NCBI RefSeq assembly: GCF_014205165.1
Contig: NZ_JACHMZ010000001.1
Location: forward strand, 3,764,501 to 3,828,500
Source of the DNA: Micromonospora carbonacea
GTDB lineage: Bacteria; Actinomycetota; Actinomycetes; Mycobacteriales; Micromonosporaceae
Direction: 5' to 3'
DNA: 64,000 bases
This document shows positions 26,061 to 36,800 of the stretch, piece after piece. Both the position numbers and the translations under genes were made by a program. Position 1 is the stretch's first letter, and every line of letters begins with the position of its first letter. The notes below the pieces were generated by a model that did not search any database, had not been told where the DNA came from, and saw only the letters and a program-made list of their open reading frames with translations.

Positions 26061-29000
26061 ATGAGTACTGCACCGCACACGCGCGACCTGATCATGGTTG
26101 TCAACCCTGCCGGCGCACTGGAGCCCGGCCCACGGATCACGGCCGCCGCCTGCGCCGGTGGCGGGCTGGGCGTGCTCGACCTGGCCGGCGGCGACGACTG
26201 GTCGCTGCGCGCGCTGACCCAGGCCGCCTCCTGGTCACCCGGGCCGATCGGGGTCCGGGTGCCGGCCGGCTGCCTGGCCACCCCCGACGAGGTCGACCAC
26301 GCCGCCCGCGGCCGGGTCGACCTGGTGGTGGTCACCGCCGACAGCCCCTGGTCGCTGGCCGAGATCACCCCGCGGTACCGGGTGATCGTGGAGGTCACGA
26401 GCCGGGAGGAGGCCCGCGCAGCCGCGGCGGGCGGCGCGCACGGGCTGATCGCCCGGGGCCTGGAGGGCGGGGGCCGGGTCAGCGACCTCAGCTCCTTCGT
26501 CCTGCTCCAGCAGCTCGTCACCGACGCCACCGTCGACCTGCCGGTCTGGGTGGCCGGCGGGATCGGGCCGCGCACCGCCGGGGCCTGCCTCGTCGGCGGG
26601 GCCACCGGGATCGTCCTGGACACCCAGCTCGCCCTGATGCCCGAGTCCGAGCTGCCGGCCGACGTCAAGGCCGCGATCCGGCGCATGGACGGCTCCGAGA
26701 CGGTGCTGGCCGACGGTGCCCGGGGGATGCGCCGGGGCGGCCAGCACGACGTGCGCTCGGAGCTGCTGCCGATCGGTCAGGACGGCTGGCTCGCCGCCGT
26801 CTTCGCCGACCGCTGGGCCGACACCGCCAGCGCCGTGCGGGCCATGCGGGCCATCATGCTCGACGCCGCCGACGACCCCGAGGCGGGCACGCTGCTGCTG
26901 CCCGGCTCGCCGCTGGCCCAGGCGCTCGGCGTGCGGGTGCCCGTCGCCCAGGGCCCGATGACCCGGGTCAGCGACGAGGCGGGCTTCGCCGCCGCGGTCG
27001 CCGACGGCGGCGCGCTGCCCTTCATCGCGCTCGCCCTGAACTCCGCGGACCAGTGCCGCCGGATGCTCACCGAGACCGCCGAGCGGCTCGGCGACCGGCC
27101 CTGGGGCGTCGGGGTGCTCGGCTTCGCCCCCGAGGAGCTGCGCGCCGCGCAGCTGGCCGTCATCGAGGAGATCCGCCCCGGCTTCGCGATCATCGCGGGC
27201 GGGCGGCCGCCGCAGGCCAAGGCGCTGGAGGAGCAGGGGATCAGCACCTTCCTGCACGTGCCCTCCCCGGGCCTGCTGCGGCAGTTCCTGCGCTCCGGCG
27301 CACGGAAGTTCATCTTCGAGGGCGCCGAGTGCGGCGGGCACATCGGCCCCCGGTTCAGCTTCCCCCTGTGGGAGGCGCAGCTGCTGGTGCTGGAGGAGTA
27401 CCTCGACGCCCAACCGGACGCGGGCGCGCAGCTCCAGGTCTTCTTCGCCGGTGGCGTCCACGACGCCCGCTCGGCGGCGATGGTCGCCACGATGGCCGCG
27501 CCGCTGGCGCGCCGGGGCGCCCGCATCGGCGTGCTCATGGGCACCGCCTACCTGTTCACCGCCGAGGCGGTGGAGCACGGCGCGGTCCAGCCGCTCTTCC
27601 AGCGTGAGGCCCTCACCGCCGAGCGGACCGCCCTGCTGGAGACCGCGCCGGGCCACGTCACCCGCTGCCTGCACACCCCGTTCGTCGACGACTTCCACGC
27701 GCTGCGCGCCCAGCTGGAGCAGGCCGGCGCGGAGAACCGCGAGGTGTGGGAGCAGCTCGAACTGCTCAACGTCGGCCGGCTGCGGATCGCCAGCAAGGGC
27801 CTCAAGCGCAACGGCGAGGTCATCGAGGCGGTGGACGAGGGCGTCCAGGCCGCCGAGGGGCTGTTCATGGCCGGGCAGGTCGCCGTGCTGCGCGACGCCG
27901 CCACGACCGTGGCGGGCCTGCACGACGCCGTCAGCACCGAGGCCCGCGACCTGCACGCCGCCCGGCTCGCCGCGCTGCGCGACCGGCTCGCCCCGCCCGC
28001 CGAGATCGAGGAGCGTCCCGCGCCGCTGGACATCGCCATCGTCGGGATGGCCTGCATGCTGCCCGGCTCCCCCGACCTGGACAGCTTCTGGCGCACCGTG
28101 CTCACCGGCGCCGACGCGGTGACCGAGGTCCCCGCCGAGCGCTGGGACACCGACCTCTACTACGCCCCCGAGGTCGGGCCGGGCCAGACCGGCCGGATCA
28201 GCGTCTCCAAGTGGGGCGGCTTCATCAAGCCGGTGCCCTTCGACGCCATCGGCTACGGCATCCCGCCGACGGCGCTGGGCAGCATCGACCCGACCCAGCT
28301 GCTCGCCCTGGAGGTCTCGCACCGGGCGCTGATCGACGCCGGTTACCCGCACGACGCCGCCGGGGTCGACCACTCCCGCACCGGTGTCGTCTTCGGCGCG
28401 GAGGCCGGCAGCGACATGGGCCACGCGCAGACCCTGCGCACCATGCTGCCGGCGTACTTCGGCGAGGTGCCCGACGAGATGCAGGACCTGCTGCCCACGG
28501 TCACCGAGGACAGCTTCCCCGGGGTGCTGGCCAACGTCATCGCCGGCCGGGTCGCCAACCGGCTCGACCTGGGCGGGCCGAACTACACCATCGACGCCGC
28601 CTGCGCCTCCTCGCTGGCCGCCATGGACGCCGCCTGCAAGGAACTGGCCAGCGGCGACAGCGACATGATGATCTGCGGCGGCGCCGACCTGCACAACGGC
28701 GTCAACGACTACCTGATGTTCACCTCGGCGCACGCGCTGTCCCCCACCGGCCGGTCGCGGCCCTTCGACAGCACCGGCGACGGCATCGCCCTCGGCGAGG
28801 GCGTGGCCTGCGTCGTCCTCAAGCGGCTGGCCGACGCCGAGCGCGACGGCGACCGGATCTACGGCGTGATCAAGGGACTCGGCGGGGCCAGCGACGGCCG
28901 CGCCCTCGGCCTGACCGCCCCCCGCCCCGACGGGCAGCGGCGGGCGCTGGACCGGGCGTACCGACGCAGCGGCGTCTCCCCGCGCGACGTCGGCCTCGTG

Positions 29001-32000
29001 GAGGCGCACGGCACCGGCACCGTCGTCGGCGACCGCACCGAGCTGGAGACCCTGACCCGGATGTTCGTCGATGCCGGCGCGGAGCCGGGCGGCTGCGCGC
29101 TCGGGTCGGTGAAGTCGCAGATCGGGCACACCAAGTGCGCCGCCGGGCTGGCCGGCGTGATCAAGGCGGCCCTGTCGCTGTACCACGGCGTCCGGCCGCC
29201 GACGATCCACCTGAAGCGCCCCAACCCGGCCTGGCACCCGCAGCAGAGCCCGTTCGCCTTCTACACCGAGGCCCGCCCCTGGCCGGCCCCCGCCGAGGAG
29301 CGGATCGCCGGGGTGAGCGCGTTCGGCTTCGGCGGCACCAACTTCCACGTCGTGCTCAGCGCGCACGCCGGCGCCCCCGAGCCCCGGCACGGCCGGCGGC
29401 TCTGGCCGGCGGAGCTGTTCTGCTTCCGGGGCCTCGACCGGGCCGCGGCCCACCAGTCGGTCCGGCAGCTGCTGGACGGCCTCGCCGGCGATGCCGGGCG
29501 GGACCGCCCGGGACGCCTCGCCGAGCTGGCCGCCGCCGTGGCCGCGAAGGCCGCCGGCCGGTCCGGCCCCACCCGGGTGGCGATCGTCGCCCGGGACCTG
29601 ACCGAGCTGGAGGCGCTGCTGCACCGGGCGCTGGCCGGCGAGCACGACCCGGCCCGGGGCCTGGTGCAGCCGGACGAGGTCGAGCCGGTCGGGCCCGGCC
29701 AGGTGGCGTTCCTCTTCCCCGGCCAGGGCAGCCAGCGCCCCGGCGCCCTCGCGGAGCTCTTCGTCGCCTTCCCGGAGCTGCGGCACTACCTCGAACTCGA
29801 CCGCGACGCGGCCGAGCTGCTCTTCCCCGCCGCCGCCTTCGACCAGTCGTCGCGGCGCGAGCAGGAGGAGCGGGTCCGCGACACCCGGGTCGCCCAGCCC
29901 GTGCTCGGCATCGGCGGGCTCGCCGTCGACCACCTGCTGCGCCGCCTCGGCGTACGCCCGGACATGACCGCCGGCCACAGCTACGGCGAGCTGGTCGGGC
30001 TCTGCGTGGCCGGCGCGTTCGACGCGCCCACGCTCATGGCGCTGAGCCGGGAGCGGGCGGCGTCCATCCTGGGCGCCGCCGGCGAGGACCCGGGCACCAT
30101 GGCGGCCGTCAACGCCTCCGCCGACGACGTCGCCCAGGTCCTCGCCAGCGCCGGGCTGACCAGCGAGGTCGTGCTGGCCAACCGCAATTCCCCGAAGCAG
30201 GTGGTGGTCTCCGGGCCGACCGCGAAGGTGCAGTCGGCGGTGGTCGCGCTCAAGGAGGCCGGGCTGTCGGCCAAGGCTCTCTCCGTCGCCTGCGCCTTCC
30301 ACAGCCCCGTGGTGGCCGGCGCGGTGGAGACCTTCGCCGAGGTGCTCGCCGCCCACCGGATCGCCGAGCCGCGCATCCCGGTCTGGTCCAACCTGACCGC
30401 CGCGCGCTACTCCGGCGACGCCGGCCAGGTGCGCCACCACCTCGCCGAGCAGATCGGGGCCCCGGTCCGCTTCGTCGAGCAGGTCGAGGCGATGTACGCC
30501 GCCGGGGCCCGCCTCTTCGTCGAGGTGGGACCCGGCCAGGTGCTCACCCGCCTGGTCAAGGCCGTGCTCGGCGACCGGCCGCACCGCGCGATCGCCTGCG
30601 AGCGCGGGCCCGAGGAGGGGCTGCGCGGCTTCCTGATCTCGGTCGGGGAGCTCGCCTGCGCCGGTGCGCCGGTGCGCCCCGACTGGCTCTTCCACGGCCG
30701 CGTCGCCGCCGACGCGCCCGCCACCGCACCGACCCGTCGTCCGATCTGGACGGTCGACGGGCTGCTCGTCCGGGACCAGCACGGCAACTGTCTTCCCGGT
30801 GGCATGACCCCTCCCCGACGGATCAAGGAGTTGTCGATGACCCCAGCGAACGGTGCCGTCACCGGTACCCCCACCGGCACCGGCCCCGACGCCGGCGGCC
30901 AGGACATCCGTGGCGAGCTGCTCAACGAGTACCTGCGCGCCACCCGGGACATGATCGCCTCCCAGCGTGACGTGATGCTCGCCTTCCTCGGTGAGCCCGG
31001 CAACGGCGGGCCGGGCGGCGGCGGCCGGCTCGTCTGGCAGCCCGCCGAGACGTACCGGGTCGAGGGCCACACGCCGGCCGCGCTGCCGCAGGCAGCGGCG
31101 GCACCCGCCATCGCCCCGCCGGCACCCGCGCCCGCCGCCCCCCGGCCCCCGGCCGCCGCGCCCGCCGCGGCCCCCGTGCCGGCCGTGGCGCTGGCGACCA
31201 ACGGCGGGTCGGCCCTGGCCACGACCATCGCGCCGGCGCGGCCGGTGGCCCCGGCCGTCGTCCCGGTCTCGCCCGCCGTCGGGCCCATCACCCCCGCCCC
31301 TGCCCCGGTGCCGGCTGCGGCCCCGGTGGCCACCGGGCCGAGCGTCGCCGACTTCCAGAACGCCATCCTCGCGGTGATCAGCGAGCGCACCGGCTACCCG
31401 GTCGACCTCATCGAACTCGACCTCGACCTCGAAGCCGACCTCTCCATCGACTCCATCAAGCGCGCCGAGGTCGCCGGCGAGGTCGCCCAACGCCTCGAAC
31501 TCGCCGTCGAAGGCGACGAGTCCGAGCTGGAAGACCTCGTCAAGGCCCGCACCGTCCGCGCCATGGTCACCTGGCTCGACGAGAAGATGGGCTCGGCGCC
31601 CGTCGCCGCCCCGGCGGCCGGGCCGGTCGTCGTCCCGCCCGCCGGCACGCCGGTCGGCGTCACCACGGCCGACTTCCAGCAGGCGATCCTCAGCGTCATC
31701 AGCGAGCGCACCGGCTACCCGGTCGACCTCATCGAACTCGACCTCGACCTCGAAGCCGACCTCTCCATCGACTCCATCAAGCGCGCCGAGGTCGCCGGCG
31801 AGGTCGCCCAACGCCTCGAACTCGCCGTCGAAGGCGACGAGAGCGAGCTGGAAGACCTCGTCAAGGCCCGCACCGTCCGCGCCATGGTCACCTGGCTCGA
31901 CGAGAAGATGGGCGGCAGCGTCCACGTGTCGGTGTCCACCACCGGCCCGGTCGCCCTGCCGACCGCCCCCGTCCCCGCCGCCGCCGCGCCCGGGGCCTCG

Positions 32001-33833
32001 CTCGCCGAGTTCCAGAACGCCATCCTCACGGTGATCAGCGAGCGCACCGGCTACCCGGTCGACCTCATCGAACTCGACCTCGACCTCGAAGCCGACCTCT
32101 CCATCGACTCCATCAAGCGCGCCGAGGTCGCCGGCGAGGTCGCCCAACGCCTCGAACTCGCCGTCGAAGGCGACGAGAGCGAGCTGGAAGACCTCGTCAA
32201 GGCCCGCACCGTCCGCGCCATGGTCACCTGGCTCGACGAGAAGCTCAACGGCGCGGTCACCGCGACGGCGACCCTCACCGCCACGGCGAGCATCGCCGCC
32301 CCGGCCGCCCCCGTGCAGACCGCCCCCGCCGTGGCCCCGGCCGCGCCGGAGCCGGCCGACGCCGGGGTCGGCGTCGGGATCGCCCCGAAGCGGCTGGTGG
32401 CGCAGGAGAGCGTCCGCACCGAGCCGGTCGGCGACCCGGCCACCGTGCTCGCCGGCACCCGGTTCCTGATCACCGGCGGCGGCGCGATCGCGGCGTACCT
32501 GGCGGAGCTGCTCGGCGAGTACGGCGCCAGCGGCCAGCTCGGCGTGCTCGACAGCCAGCAGGCCGGCGAGGGCTTCGACGGGGTGCTCGTCCTCGACGGG
32601 CTCACCAACCTCGACGAGCCGCTGCTGCCCGACGTGTTCCCGCTGTTGCAGCGGGCGCTCGCGACCGGCCCGCGCTGGCTGCTGGCCGCCGGGGCCCGCG
32701 ACGCCGCCGGGGCCGCCGACGGCATGCCCGGCCTGTTCCGCACCATCGCCCGCGAGTACCCGCAGCTGACCGCCCGCTTCGTCGAGGTGGACCCGGCCGC
32801 CGCGGCGGACGTGCTCGCCCGGCAGCTCCTGGACGAGGTGCTCACCAGCAGCGAGGCGCCGGTGGTGTACCTCCGGGGCGACGACCGTTACGTCGCCGAC
32901 CTGGTGCCGGTGGAGCTGGGCGCGCTGGCCGCCGGCGGGGCCGGCCCGGCCGGCGACGGGGTGGCCGAGGCCGCCGCGATCGGCCTGGAGCCCGACTCGG
33001 TGATCGTCCTGATCGGCGGGGCGCGGGGCATCACCCCGTGGTTCGCCCGGACGCTCGCCTCGGCCAGCCGGTGCCGCATCGAGCTGGTCGGCCGCACCGC
33101 GCTGCCCGAGGGCCCGGAGGACCCGGCGCTGGCCGCGGCCGGCGACAAGCAGGCCCTGGTCGCGGCGCTGGCCCGGCAGGGCCTGCGCAACCCCGCCGAG
33201 ATCGACCGCACCGCCCAGCGCATCCTGGCCGCCCGGGAGGTCAACGCGACCATCGCCGAGCTGACCGAGCTCGGTGGCGAGGTCCGCTACCACACCCTCG
33301 ACGTCCGCGACACGGCCGCGACCCGGCACCTGCTGGGCCGCATCCACGCCGAGCACGGCCGGCTCGACGGCCTGGTGTACGCCGCCGGGATCATCGAGGA
33401 CAAGCTGATCGCCGAGAAGGACCCGGCCTCGTTCACCCGGGTCTTCGACACGAAGGTCGACGGGGCGCGCGGGCTGCTGACCGCCCTGGACGAGCTGCCC
33501 GCCAAGCCGCGCTTCGTGGTCTTCTTCGGCAGCATCGCCGCCGCCTACGGCAACCGGGGGCAGTCCGACTACGCGGCCGCCAACGACGCCCTGGACACGA
33601 TCGGCACCCGCTACGCGGCCCGCACCGGGGTCCGCACCGTGACCGTCCACTGGGGGCCGTGGGCGCCCGGCGCCGGCCACGGCGGCATGGTCACCGCCGA
33701 GCTGAGCCGGGAGTACGCCCGCCGCGGCATCGGCCTGATCGACCCGGAGGAGGGCGCGCTGGCCCTGCTGCGCGAGCTGGCCTGGGCCGACGCGGCGGTC
33801 ACCTCGGTCGTCTACACCGCCTCGGGCTGGTGA
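26061..33833 (+). CDS. PUFA-synthase-like iterative PKS: ER-like x2, KS, AT, ACP x3, KR
   Basis: A 2590-residue cytoplasmic megasynthase. Order: PfaD/nitronate-monooxygenase-like barrel 1 (about 10-215), barrel 2 (about 285-630), KS (about 655-1100, Cys848 in DAACASS, His in EAHGTGT and GHTK), AT (about 1210-1510, Ser1307 in GHSYGE), Pro/Ala linker, three ACPs with LSIDSIKR motifs (Ser1798, Ser1905, Ser2017), a degenerate nucleotide-fold segment (about 2128-2290) and a KR (about 2313-2590, VLIGGARGI and SDYAAAN). The KS-AT-ACPn-KR order and LSIDSIKR motif are PfaA-like; PfaD is normally a separate enoyl reductase but is fused here. Start 26061 has GGGAG five bases upstream; an earlier in-frame start at 25908 has no site. 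The product is probably a reduced or polyene lipid chain. Confidence 0.93.
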   Translation: MSTAPHTRDLIMVVNPAGALEPGPRITAAACAGGGLGVLDLAGGDDWSLRALTQAASWSPGPIGVRVPAGCLATPDEVDHAARGRVDLVVVTADSPWSLAEITPRYRVIVEVTSREEARAAAAGGAHGLIARGLEGGGRVSDLSSFVLLQQLVTDATVDLPVWVAGGIGPRTAGACLVGGATGIVLDTQLALMPESELPADVKAAIRRMDGSETVLADGARGMRRGGQHDVRSELLPIGQDGWLAAVFADRWADTASAVRAMRAIMLDAADDPEAGTLLLPGSPLAQALGVRVPVAQGPMTRVSDEAGFAAAVADGGALPFIALALNSADQCRRMLTETAERLGDRPWGVGVLGFAPEELRAAQLAVIEEIRPGFAIIAGGRPPQAKALEEQGISTFLHVPSPGLLRQFLRSGARKFIFEGAECGGHIGPRFSFPLWEAQLLVLEEYLDAQPDAGAQLQVFFAGGVHDARSAAMVATMAAPLARRGARIGVLMGTAYLFTAEAVEHGAVQPLFQREALTAERTALLETAPGHVTRCLHTPFVDDFHALRAQLEQAGAENREVWEQLELLNVGRLRIASKGLKRNGEVIEAVDEGVQAAEGLFMAGQVAVLRDAATTVAGLHDAVSTEARDLHAARLAALRDRLAPPAEIEERPAPLDIAIVGMACMLPGSPDLDSFWRTVLTGADAVTEVPAERWDTDLYYAPEVGPGQTGRISVSKWGGFIKPVPFDAIGYGIPPTALGSIDPTQLLALEVSHRALIDAGYPHDAAGVDHSRTGVVFGAEAGSDMGHAQTLRTMLPAYFGEVPDEMQDLLPTVTEDSFPGVLANVIAGRVANRLDLGGPNYTIDAACASSLAAMDAACKELASGDSDMMICGGADLHNGVNDYLMFTSAHALSPTGRSRPFDSTGDGIALGEGVACVVLKRLADAERDGDRIYGVIKGLGGASDGRALGLTAPRPDGQRRALDRAYRRSGVSPRDVGLVEAHGTGTVVGDRTELETLTRMFVDAGAEPGGCALGSVKSQIGHTKCAAGLAGVIKAALSLYHGVRPPTIHLKRPNPAWHPQQSPFAFYTEARPWPAPAEERIAGVSAFGFGGTNFHVVLSAHAGAPEPRHGRRLWPAELFCFRGLDRAAAHQSVRQLLDGLAGDAGRDRPGRLAELAAAVAAKAAGRSGPTRVAIVARDLTELEALLHRALAGEHDPARGLVQPDEVEPVGPGQVAFLFPGQGSQRPGALAELFVAFPELRHYLELDRDAAELLFPAAAFDQSSRREQEERVRDTRVAQPVLGIGGLAVDHLLRRLGVRPDMTAGHSYGELVGLCVAGAFDAPTLMALSRERAASILGAAGEDPGTMAAVNASADDVAQVLASAGLTSEVVLANRNSPKQVVVSGPTAKVQSAVVALKEAGLSAKALSVACAFHSPVVAGAVETFAEVLAAHRIAEPRIPVWSNLTAARYSGDAGQVRHHLAEQIGAPVRFVEQVEAMYAAGARLFVEVGPGQVLTRLVKAVLGDRPHRAIACERGPEEGLRGFLISVGELACAGAPVRPDWLFHGRVAADAPATAPTRRPIWTVDGLLVRDQHGNCLPGGMTPPRRIKELSMTPANGAVTGTPTGTGPDAGGQDIRGELLNEYLRATRDMIASQRDVMLAFLGEPGNGGPGGGGRLVWQPAETYRVEGHTPAALPQAAAAPAIAPPAPAPAAPRPPAAAPAAAPVPAVALATNGGSALATTIAPARPVAPAVVPVSPAVGPITPAPAPVPAAAPVATGPSVADFQNAILAVISERTGYPVDLIELDLDLEADLSIDSIKRAEVAGEVAQRLELAVEGDESELEDLVKARTVRAMVTWLDEKMGSAPVAAPAAGPVVVPPAGTPVGVTTADFQQAILSVISERTGYPVDLIELDLDLEADLSIDSIKRAEVAGEVAQRLELAVEGDESELEDLVKARTVRAMVTWLDEKMGGSVHVSVSTTGPVALPTAPVPAAAAPGASLAEFQNAILTVISERTGYPVDLIELDLDLEADLSIDSIKRAEVAGEVAQRLELAVEGDESELEDLVKARTVRAMVTWLDEKLNGAVTATATLTATASIAAPAAPVQTAPAVAPAAPEPADAGVGVGIAPKRLVAQESVRTEPVGDPATVLAGTRFLITGGGAIAAYLAELLGEYGASGQLGVLDSQQAGEGFDGVLVLDGLTNLDEPLLPDVFPLLQRALATGPRWLLAAGARDAAGAADGMPGLFRTIAREYPQLTARFVEVDPAAAADVLARQLLDEVLTSSEAPVVYLRGDDRYVADLVPVELGALAAGGAGPAGDGVAEAAAIGLEPDSVIVLIGGARGITPWFARTLASASRCRIELVGRTALPEGPEDPALAAAGDKQALVAALARQGLRNPAEIDRTAQRILAAREVNATIAELTELGGEVRYHTLDVRDTAATRHLLGRIHAEHGRLDGLVYAAGIIEDKLIAEKDPASFTRVFDTKVDGARGLLTALDELPAKPRFVVFFGSIAAAYGNRGQSDYAAANDALDTIGTRYAARTGVRTVTVHWGPWAPGAGHGGMVTAELSREYARRGIGLIDPEEGALALLRELAWADAAVTSVVYTASGW
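30825..30839 (+). promoter_or_regulatory. Possible internal ribosome site in the PKS gene
   Basis: AAGGAG at 30825-30830 stands six bases before an in-frame ATG at 30837 (residue 1593), exactly at the AT-to-ACP linker. It could start a separate ACPx3-KR polypeptide of 998 residues, or be a scar of a past gene fusion. Confidence 0.4.
31377..32243. repeat. Three near-identical 210-bp ACP-coding repeats
   Basis: Copies at 31377-31586, 31698-31907 and 32034-32243 encode the three ACP cores. By eye they differ only at one serine codon (TCC in copy 1, AGC in copies 2 and 3). The linkers between them differ freely. Such identity at synonymous sites indicates recent duplication or gene conversion. 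Confidence 0.9.
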
Positions 33834-33885
33834 GCGCGCCGATGCCCCGCAACGCCCCCGCCCACACCGCACGACGGAGGAACCG

Positions 33886-36800
33886 ATGAGCAACGGCGCA
33901 CCCGCGCCCGGCCAGATCGCGATCGTCGGGATGGCCGCCCTGATGCCCTCCGCCGGTGACCTGGAGAGCTACTGGCGCAACCTGATCAACGGGGTCGACG
34001 CGATCACCGACGTGCCGCCGCACCGGTGGGACGAGGAGTTCTACGACCCGGAGCAGGCGCACCGCCCGGACCGGATGTACTGCAAGCGCGGCGGCTTCGT
34101 CGACGAGTTCGCCACGTTCGAGCCGCTGCGGTTCGGGGTGATGCCCGCCTCCATCGGCGACATCGAGCCCGACCAGCTGATCACGCTGGAGGTGGCCGCC
34201 GCCGCGATCGACGACGCGGGCGGCGCCGACAAGATGCCCGACGGCGAGCGAGTCGGCGTCATCCTCGGCCGGGGCGGCATCCTCAGCCCCGCCCAGGCCC
34301 GCTACGCCCAGCGGGTGCGGATGTCCAGCCAGGTCATCGGGATCCTGCGGGAGCTGATCCCGGACGTCGACCCGGCCCGGCTGGAGCTGCTGCGCAAGAA
34401 GTTCGACGAGCGGCTCGGCCCGTACCAGCCGGAGGGGACCATCGGCCTGGTGCCGAACCTGGCCGCCTCCCGGGTGGCCAACCGGCTCAACCTGCGCGGC
34501 CCCGCGTACACCATCGACGCGGCCTGCGCCTCCTCGCTGATCGCCGTGGACCAGGGCATCACGGAGCTGCTCAACGGCCGGCTCGACGCGGTGCTCGCCG
34601 GCGGCGTGCACCACGTGCACGACATCAGCTTCTGGTCGGTGTTCAACCAGCTCCGGGCGTTGTCGCGGCAGGGCGAGATCCGGCCGTTCGACGCCGCCGC
34701 CGACGGGCTGCTGATCGGCGAGGGCACCGGCGTGGTGGTGCTCAAGCGGTACGCCGACGCGGTCCGCGACGGCGACCGGATCTACGCGGTGATCCGGGGC
34801 AGCGGGGTGTCCAGCGACGGCAAGTCCGCCAGCATGTTCAACCCGGCGGTCTCCGGGCAGGTGCTGGCCATCAAGCGGGCCTGGGAGGCCGCCGGGCTCG
34901 ACCCGACCGCCCCGGACGCGCTGGGGCTGCTGGAGGCGCACGGCACCGGCACCCCGACCGGGGACGCCGCCGAGCTGACCACCGTGGCCCAGGTGTTCGG
35001 CCCGTACACCGGCGGCCCCCGCCCGGTCATCGGGTCGGTCAAGTCGATGATCGGGCACACCATGCCGGCCGCCGGCGTCGCCGGCCTGATCAAGGCCGCG
35101 ATGGCGGTCCACCGGGGCGTGCTGCCGCCCACCCTGCACTGCGAGTCCCCCCGGGCGGAGATGGCGGCGACCCGGTTCGCCCCGATCGCCACCGCGCAGC
35201 CGTGGGAGAGCGACGGGCCGCGCCGGGCCGGGGTCAACGCGTTCGGCTTCGGCGGGATCAACGCCCACCTGGTCATCGAGCAGGCGCCCGCGTCGGCCGG
35301 CGAGCCGCTCGTCGGGTTCACCGCGCCGGCCGCCGGAGCCGGGTCGGTCACGGTCGACGAGGCCGACCAGGTGCTGTGGCTGGCCGCGTCGAGCCCGGCC
35401 GGGCTCGCCGAGCTGCTGGACCGCGACGACGAGACGGTCCGCCGCCTCGGCGCCGACCTGGCCGCGCGCTCGGGCGGCGACGCGCCGGGGCGGGCCCGCC
35501 TCGGCATCGTCAACCCCACCGACAAGCTGCTCGCCGTGGCCCGCAAGACGGTGGCCCGGGGGCAGGCGTGGCGGGGCGGGCGGGACATCTGGTTCAGCCC
35601 GCAGCCGCTGCTGGCCGACGGGGCGGGCAAGCTCGCGTTCGTCTTCCCCGGCCTGGAGGCGGAGTTCTCGCCGCGCACCACCGACCTGGCCGCCCACTTC
35701 GGGCTGCCCGACCGGGAGTGGTCCGCCGCCGACCTGGGCCGGCACGGCGCCGGCCTGATCGAGGTCGGCAAGCTGTTCAACGAGGCGCTGGAACGCATCA
35801 ACGTGCGCCCGGACGCCGTCTCCGGGCACAGCATCGGCGAGTGGACCGCGGCCGCCGTCAGCGGCCAGATCAGCACCGCCGCGATGGACGAGTTCCTGGA
35901 GCTGTTCAATGCCGACTCGGTGGAGGTCTCCGGCTACGTCTTCGCCGCCGTCGGCGCGGGCGCCGACCGGGTCACCCCGCTGCTCGGTGACTTCCCCGGG
36001 GTGGTGCTCTCGCACGACAACGCGCCGGCGCAGTCGGTGGTGAACGGGCCGGAGACCCAGGTGGACCGCCTGGTGGAGGCGCTGCGGGGCCGCAACATCC
36101 TGTGCCAGAAGCTGCCGTTCCGCTCGGCGTTCCACACCCCCGCGTTCGCCGAGGGGCTCACCTCGATCGGCGCGGCGCTGGGCCGGTGGGAGGTGCACCC
36201 GACCCGGATGCCGGTGTGGTCGGCGACCCTGCACGCGCCGTTCCCGCCCGACGAGGACCAGGTCAACCACATCTTCGTCCGGCACATGATGGAGCCGGTC
36301 TGGTTCCGGCAGACCGTCGAGGCGATGTACGCCGACGGGTTCCGCGTCTTCCTCCAGGTCGGCGCGGGGCAGCTCGCCTCGCTAATCGGCGACAACCTGC
36401 GCGGGCGCGACCACCTCGCGATGCCGGTGAACACGGCGCACCGTACCGGGCTGAACCAGCTCCGCCGGGTCGCCACCGCGCTGTGGGTGGAGGGGGCGGC
36501 CCCGGACCTGGGGGCCCTGTCGACCCCGCGGCGCACCGCGCCGGCCGCGCCGGCGAGCACCGCCCCGGCGAAGCCCACCAGCAGCACCGGTCGGCGCGGG
36601 CCCCGGGTGAAGCTCGACCTCGGCGGCCCGCTGGTCCGCCTCGGCGCGGACGCGGCCGGCCTGCTCGGGCTGGACGCCATGCCGGCCGCCACCGCCGCGC
36701 CGACGCCGGTGCGGTCCGCCGGCAACGGGGCGTCCGCCGCCCGGCCGGTGGTGGGCAACGGCACCCCGGGCCCCCGCCCGGCCGCCGGCAACGGCAGCCC

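Noticed and set aside
31377..32243. Direct repeats considered as a CRISPR or mobile element
   Set aside because: Copies are in-frame ACP domains with 107-112 codon spacing and varied coding linkers, not short palindromic repeats with spacers.
26235..33893. A minus-strand frame of more than 2500 codons opposite the PKS
   Set aside because: It is the complement of a strongly supported PKS gene, has repetitive Gly/Asp/Val/His-rich content and no domain; an artefact of GC-rich codons.
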